The notes beneath the pieces are model-generated. The model did not search any database and was not told the origin of the DNA. It saw only the letters and a list, made by a program, of their open reading frames with translations. A stretch of DNA of 8,403 nt from Gammaproteobacteria bacterium (GTDB taxonomy: Bacteria; Pseudomonadota; Gammaproteobacteria; Steroidobacterales; Steroidobacteraceae). A program made the position numbers and the translations under genes. Of this stretch, positions 5,296 through 8,403 are shown piece by piece; position 1 is the first letter of the stretch; the number at the start of each line of letters is the position of its first letter. Location of the stretch: the NCBI GenBank assembly GCA_030830595.1, contig JAURMS010000064.1, positions 1 to 8,403 of the forward strand. The letters are read 5' to 3'.

Positions 5296-7507
5296 ACGGC
5301 ATGTCCCGCAGGCGCTTGCCGGTGGCCGCGAAGATGGCGTTGGCCAGGGCCGGCGCGGCCGGGGGAACGGGCGGCTCACCAATCCCGCGCACCCGGGCGC
5401 CGTTTTCCAGGCCGCGGACCGTGATCTCGGGACACTGATACAGCCTGAGCCCGGCGTGGACGTGAAAGTTCGACTGCTGGGGCATGCCATCCGCATAGGT
5501 GATCTCGCAGTTCATGGCGTGTCCGAGACCCCAGGCGACGCCACCCTTGAACAGGTTGTCGAAATTGACCGGATCCACCACCCGACCCACTTCCGCCACC
5601 GCGAAGACGCGATCGATGCGGATACCGGCGCCGGTGTCGGTGACTTCCACCACCTCGGCCACCTGCACCCCGAAGGACTCGACGAAGGCGATCCCGCGAC
5701 CGCGTCCAGGTCCCATCGGCGTGCCCCAGCCCGAAAGCTCGCCCACCGCCTCCAGAACCTTGCGCGATAACGGCTCGTTACACAGCCGCAGGCGTTCCTC
5801 CAGGGGATCGGCCCCTGCCGCATGGATCAACTCGTCCAGGAAGGTCTCTGCGAAAAATCCCCCGGTCGAGGCACCGACTGCGCGCCAGGACGAAGTCGGC
5901 GCCAATTCGGGCACCTTATAGCCGGAGACTCGAAAGTGGGGGATGGCATAGGGCAGGTTCCAAACGCCCGCGACGATCTGCCCATCCGGTCCCGGGATCG
6001 ATTGACCCAGCCGGCCCATTTGCGACGACGACGAGGACACGGTGGCAATCGCCAGGTCCAGTGCCTGCACCCTGCCGTCGCGCACCATACCGCGGCCGCG
6101 CGCCATGCCGATCTGGCGGGGATAATCCTGGGCAAAATCTTCCTCGCGGGTATAGGTCAGCTTGATGGGCGTCCCGCGACGCCGGTTGGCAATCTCCGCG
6201 CACAGCGTGACATTGTCGAACTCCAGCCGGTGCCCGAAGCTGCCGCCCATGTACTGGTTGTGAAAGCGCACCTGCTCCGGCTCGTGGCCAGTGATGGCCG
6301 CCACCTTTTGCTGCAGGAAACGCGGCATCTGGTGTCCCGCCCACACCTCCACGCCATCCTCATCCACCCGCACGATGGCGGACAGTGGCTCCAGCGGCTG
6401 GTGCGCCACGTAGGGCGCGCGATACTCGGCCTCGACGACCTCGCCGGTATTCAGTTCGGCGACCACGTCCCCCTCTTCGCGCCAGACCTTGTCGAGCCGC
6501 TCCTCGGTGAACGAGGCCGCGACTTCCGCCCAGTGGGCGGCCTGCTCGGCCGGGTAGGGCGCAGGTCCCCACTCGCACTCGACGGCGGCCACGGCCTGGA
6601 ACGCATTCCAGGTGTGATCCGCCACCACGGCCACGCCGCGCGTGACCGGCAGCACCTCGACGACACCGGGCATGGCGAGGGCGCGCGCGGCATCGAAACC
6701 CAGCAGCTCACCGCGGCGTGGGTTCGCCCTGACCGCCGCGTGCTGCATGCCCTCGATCTTGAGGTCGATGCCGTAGGCCTGCTGGCCGGTGGACTTGGCG
6801 AGGATGTCCAGGCGCTGCATCGGCTTGCCGATGAGGCGCCACTCGGCAGGCTCGCGCAGCGGCACATCCTGTGCCGGTTCGAGGCTGGCCGCGGTGGCGG
6901 CGAGGGCGGTGTAGGGCACCGTCCTGCCATCAGGCAGCACCACTGCAGCCGAGCGCGTCGCGAGTTCGGACACCGGCACGTCGAACTCGCGCGACGCCGC
7001 CAGCTTGAGGGTTTCACGGGCGGTCGCACCAGCCTCGCGAAGCTTGACCCAACTGTCCGGCACGGAACTGGAGCCGCCGGTGAGCTGCATGCCCATCAGC
7101 TTGAACACGGCGTTCATCAGCCCCCGCGTGGCGTTGGCAGCAAGCCCATCGTCGCTGGAGAGGAACGGCACGTCGGTGCTGCCTGCCGCCGTATTCCAGT
7201 AAGCCGGCGCAGGCTCGCCAAAATCGGTGTCGAACTGACCGAAGTCGAGGTCCATTTCTTCGGCAATGAGCGCAGCCTGCATGGACGCCACGCCCTGGCC
7301 GAGGTCCGCGTGGGGCACGATCAGGGTGATCCCGCTGGCCGTCACCTTCACCCAGGGGTTAAAACTGGCCTCACCCTCGGCGAGGTCGTCGAGCAGGGGG
7401 TTCTCGTAGGGTGTGCGGACCCGCCAAGTACCGAACGCCACGCCACCGGCAATGGCCACCGAACCGACCAGCAAGGTGCGACGCGTAATGCGACCGAGGC
7501 GGCTCAC
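5270..7507 (-). CDS. Mo-cofactor large subunit of a xanthine-dehydrogenase-family hydroxylase (isoquinoline 1-oxidoreductase beta type)
   Basis: A 745-residue molybdopterin-binding subunit. The N-terminus TRRTLLVGSVAIAGGVAFG (8-26) is a twin-arginine signal, so the folded enzyme is probably exported, or anchored facing the periplasm. The first Mo-binding segment has HADLGQGVASMQAALIAEEM at 66-85. Later blocks are YVAHQPLEP at 366-374, MGGSFGHR at 420-427 (the G-G-x-F-G-x-R motif), SSWRAVGAS near 539-547 and GIGE at 708-711, whose Glu711 is the expected catalytic glutamate. The length matches isoquinoline 1-oxidoreductase beta. Such enzymes hydroxylate N-heteroaromatics or aldehydes with water-derived oxygen. 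The GTG at 7507 is chosen because it overlaps the small-subunit stop as GTGA and has GGGAG (7516-7520) 8 nt upstream; a frame open to 7582 would bury the Tat signal. No FAD subunit, cytochrome c or XdhC-type maturation gene is in the window. Substrate unknown. Confidence 0.9.
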   Translation of the reverse strand: MSRLGRITRRTLLVGSVAIAGGVAFGTWRVRTPYENPLLDDLAEGEASFNPWVKVTASGITLIVPHADLGQGVASMQAALIAEEMDLDFGQFDTDFGEPAPAYWNTAAGSTDVPFLSSDDGLAANATRGLMNAVFKLMGMQLTGGSSSVPDSWVKLREAGATARETLKLAASREFDVPVSELATRSAAVVLPDGRTVPYTALAATAASLEPAQDVPLREPAEWRLIGKPMQRLDILAKSTGQQAYGIDLKIEGMQHAAVRANPRRGELLGFDAARALAMPGVVEVLPVTRGVAVVADHTWNAFQAVAAVECEWGPAPYPAEQAAHWAEVAASFTEERLDKVWREEGDVVAELNTGEVVEAEYRAPYVAHQPLEPLSAIVRVDEDGVEVWAGHQMPRFLQQKVAAITGHEPEQVRFHNQYMGGSFGHRLEFDNVTLCAEIANRRRGTPIKLTYTREEDFAQDYPRQIGMARGRGMVRDGRVQALDLAIATVSSSSSQMGRLGQSIPGPDGQIVAGVWNLPYAIPHFRVSGYKVPELAPTSSWRAVGASTGGFFAETFLDELIHAAGADPLEERLRLCNEPLSRKVLEAVGELSGWGTPMGPGRGRGIAFVESFGVQVAEVVEVTDTGAGIRIDRVFAVAEVGRVVDPVNFDNLFKGGVAWGLGHAMNCEITYADGMPQQSNFHVHAGLRLYQCPEITVRGLENGARVRGIGEPPVPPAAPALANAIFAATGKRLRDMPFSRQVSFV

Positions 7508-7986
7508 TGCCCGGACTCCCGGAGCTTCAAAGCCGCCGAATGGACCGCTGCACGAATGCGGGGATAGGTGCCACAGCGGCACAAGTTGCCGGACATCGCC
7601 GCATCAATCTCCGCATCGCTCGGGTTGGGGTTACCGGCCAGGAGTGCCGCGGCCTGCATCACCTGGCCTGACTGGCAGTAACCGCACTGGGCGACCTGGT
7701 GCTCCACCCAGGCCTGCTGTACGGGATGCAACGCCTCGGTACCGGCGAGACCCTCGATGGTGGTCACGGCGCCGGTGACGCTGCCCACTGGCACCTGGCA
7801 GGCACGCACCGCCACGCCATCGACGTGCACGGTGCAGGCACCGCACAAGGCAGCGCCGCAACCGAACTTCGTGCCGGTGAGACCCAGCAGGTCCCTCAAC
7901 ACCCATAACAGCGGCATCGCCGCCGGTGCGTCGACCTCATGGGTGACGCCATTGATCGTGATTTGCACGGGGCAAAGTGTACGCAT
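7504..7986 (-). CDS. [2Fe-2S] small subunit of the Mo hydroxylase (isoquinoline 1-oxidoreductase alpha type)
   Basis: A 160-residue electron-transfer subunit. The N-terminal plant-type ferredoxin domain carries Cys43, Cys48, Cys51 and Cys63 (GCGAALCGACTVHVDG). The C-terminal four-helix domain carries the second cluster ligands Cys101, Cys104, Cys136 and Cys138 (QCGYCQSGQ and NLCRCGTYPRIR). All eight ligands are present. It passes electrons from the Mo centre on the large subunit, with which it is co-transcribed and translationally coupled by a GTGA overlap. It has no signal peptide, so it would be exported by riding with the Tat-targeted large subunit, as inferred for related enzymes. The ATG at 7986 is used. 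A GTG at 7968 (VQITINGV) would give 154 residues, closer to the usual start of the family. Neither has a clear ribosome site. Confidence 0.92.
   Translation of the reverse strand: MRTLCPVQITINGVTHEVDAPAAMPLLWVLRDLLGLTGTKFGCGAALCGACTVHVDGVAVRACQVPVGSVTGAVTTIEGLAGTEALHPVQQAWVEHQVAQCGYCQSGQVMQAAALLAGNPNPSDAEIDAAMSGNLCRCGTYPRIRAAVHSAALKLRESGQ
7962..7976. repeat. Short inverted repeat near the start of the Mo-hydroxylase operon
   Basis: TTTGC (7962-7966) and GCAAA (7972-7976) form a perfect 5-base inverted repeat around ACGGG. It lies at the 5' end of the small-subunit gene, just upstream of the divergent M14 gene. It could be a weak operator half-site pair or a chance match; five base pairs are not enough to decide. 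Confidence 0.2.
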
Positions 7987-8003
7987 TCGGGCAACAATGC
8001 GGC

Positions 8004-8403
8004 ATGGGATCTTCCACCTGGAGCTGGCTGCTTCCAGACGGGACCGCCAGCCATGACTGGGAGGCCTGGTGTCGGCGCCTGTACGCCGTCGCTGCCTTGC
8101 GCGCGCTTGAGGTGCATCGACTCGGCCGTATAGATGGTGATCCCGTGCTGGTCATCCGTCCGACGGCGAGCGGCATTGACCGCCCACGCCGCCTGATCGC
8201 CAGCGGCTTTCACGGCGAGGAACCGGCCGGACCCTGGGGCGTGCTGGCCTTCCTGGAAACCGTCAGCGACGCCGCCCTGGCCGCATGCGAGCTGACCTTG
8301 CTGCCTTTGGTGAACGTCAGCGGCTTCAGGGCCGGACGACGCCTGAACGATCACGGTGAGAATCCCAACCGCGGCTTCCTGCCAGGAGAAGAACAGCCGT
8401 CTA
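8004..8403 (+). CDS. M14-family zinc carboxypeptidase / deacylase (5' part, cut by window end)
   Basis: 133 codons are readable with no stop before the window ends, so the C-terminal part is missing. The zinc motif HxxE is seen as FHGEEPAG, residues 69-76 (His70 and Glu73 as ligands). It is followed after a proper interval by LLPLVNVSGFRAGRRLNDHGENPNRGF at 99-125 (quoted here only as landmark: NVSGF 104-108, R112, then N122-R123). This is the M14 substrate-binding block, equivalent to the Asn-Arg pair of carboxypeptidase A. The family includes metallocarboxypeptidases and succinylglutamate-desuccinylase-like deacylases that remove a C-terminal amino acid or an N-acyl group. The third zinc ligand (His) and the catalytic Glu would lie beyond the window. 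The ATG at 8004 has no strong ribosome site; a GTG at 7977 is an alternative start. It diverges from the Mo-hydroxylase operon with a 17-bp gap. A functional tie to that operon is not evident. Confidence 0.82.
   Translation, partial: MGSSTWSWLLPDGTASHDWEAWCRRLYAVAALRALEVHRLGRIDGDPVLVIRPTASGIDRPRRLIASGFHGEEPAGPWGVLAFLETVSDAALAACELTLLPLVNVSGFRAGRRLNDHGENPNRGFLPGEEQPS

Noticed and set aside
5822..7567. A 581-codon open frame on the plus strand
   Set aside because: It is antisense to the Mo large subunit, has a low-complexity His/Arg/Gly-rich translation with no recognisable motif, and is the usual mirror frame of a GC-rich gene.
7508..7582. N-terminal extension of the Mo large subunit to 770 residues
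   Set aside because: It lies within the small-subunit gene and would place 25 residues before the Tat signal; the GTG at 7507 has GTGA coupling and a ribosome site.
5270..7986. Carbon monoxide dehydrogenase (cox) operon
   Set aside because: There is no FAD-binding medium subunit, the large subunit carries a Tat signal, and the length and motifs fit the isoquinoline-oxidoreductase type better.

Overview
GC-rich, densely packed DNA of a Pseudomonadota type (beta- or gammaproteobacterial by general protein character; the genus cannot be named from this window). There are eight protein-coding genes, two of them cut by the window ends. No tRNA, rRNA, CRISPR array, insertion sequence or other mobile-element signature was seen. 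No stretch over 300 bases is free of genes.

Layout, left to right. (1) The 3' end of a hotdog-fold acyl-CoA thioesterase (+). (2) After a 71-bp AT-rich gap holding a good sigma70-type promoter and a near-perfect inverted repeat, a metal-dependent hydrolase of the cyclase / kynurenine-formamidase / isatin-hydrolase family (+). (3) Converging on it, with stop codons interleaved in a CTAG, a two-gene operon for a thiamine-diphosphate, Fe-S indolepyruvate (aryl-2-oxoacid):ferredoxin oxidoreductase, alpha then beta (-). (4) Divergent from that operon across 113 bp that contain its promoter and a candidate operator, a MarR-family regulator (+). (5) Overlapping the MarR 3' end by 26 bp, a two-gene operon for a molybdenum hydroxylase of the isoquinoline 1-oxidoreductase type: a [2Fe-2S] small subunit and a Tat-signal-bearing Mo-cofactor large subunit (-). 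(6) Divergent from this, only 17 bp away, the 5' part of an M14-family zinc carboxypeptidase or deacylase that runs off the right end (+).

How they may work together (inference): the oxidoreductase turns arylpyruvates such as indolepyruvate into arylacetyl-CoA. The thioesterase could release the free acid, the Mo hydroxylase could add water-derived oxygen to an N-heteroaromatic or aldehyde, and the cyclase-family hydrolase could open an amide ring such as isatin. The MarR protein would sense an aromatic intermediate. This fits an aromatic or indolic catabolic neighbourhood, but only the gene families are visible, not the substrates. Points of most interest are the two promoter-operator arrangements, a Cys-x2-Asp-x2-Cys variant ferredoxin motif in the oxidoreductase alpha subunit, its beta subunit extended to more than twice the length of the catalytic domain, and the very tight gene junctions.
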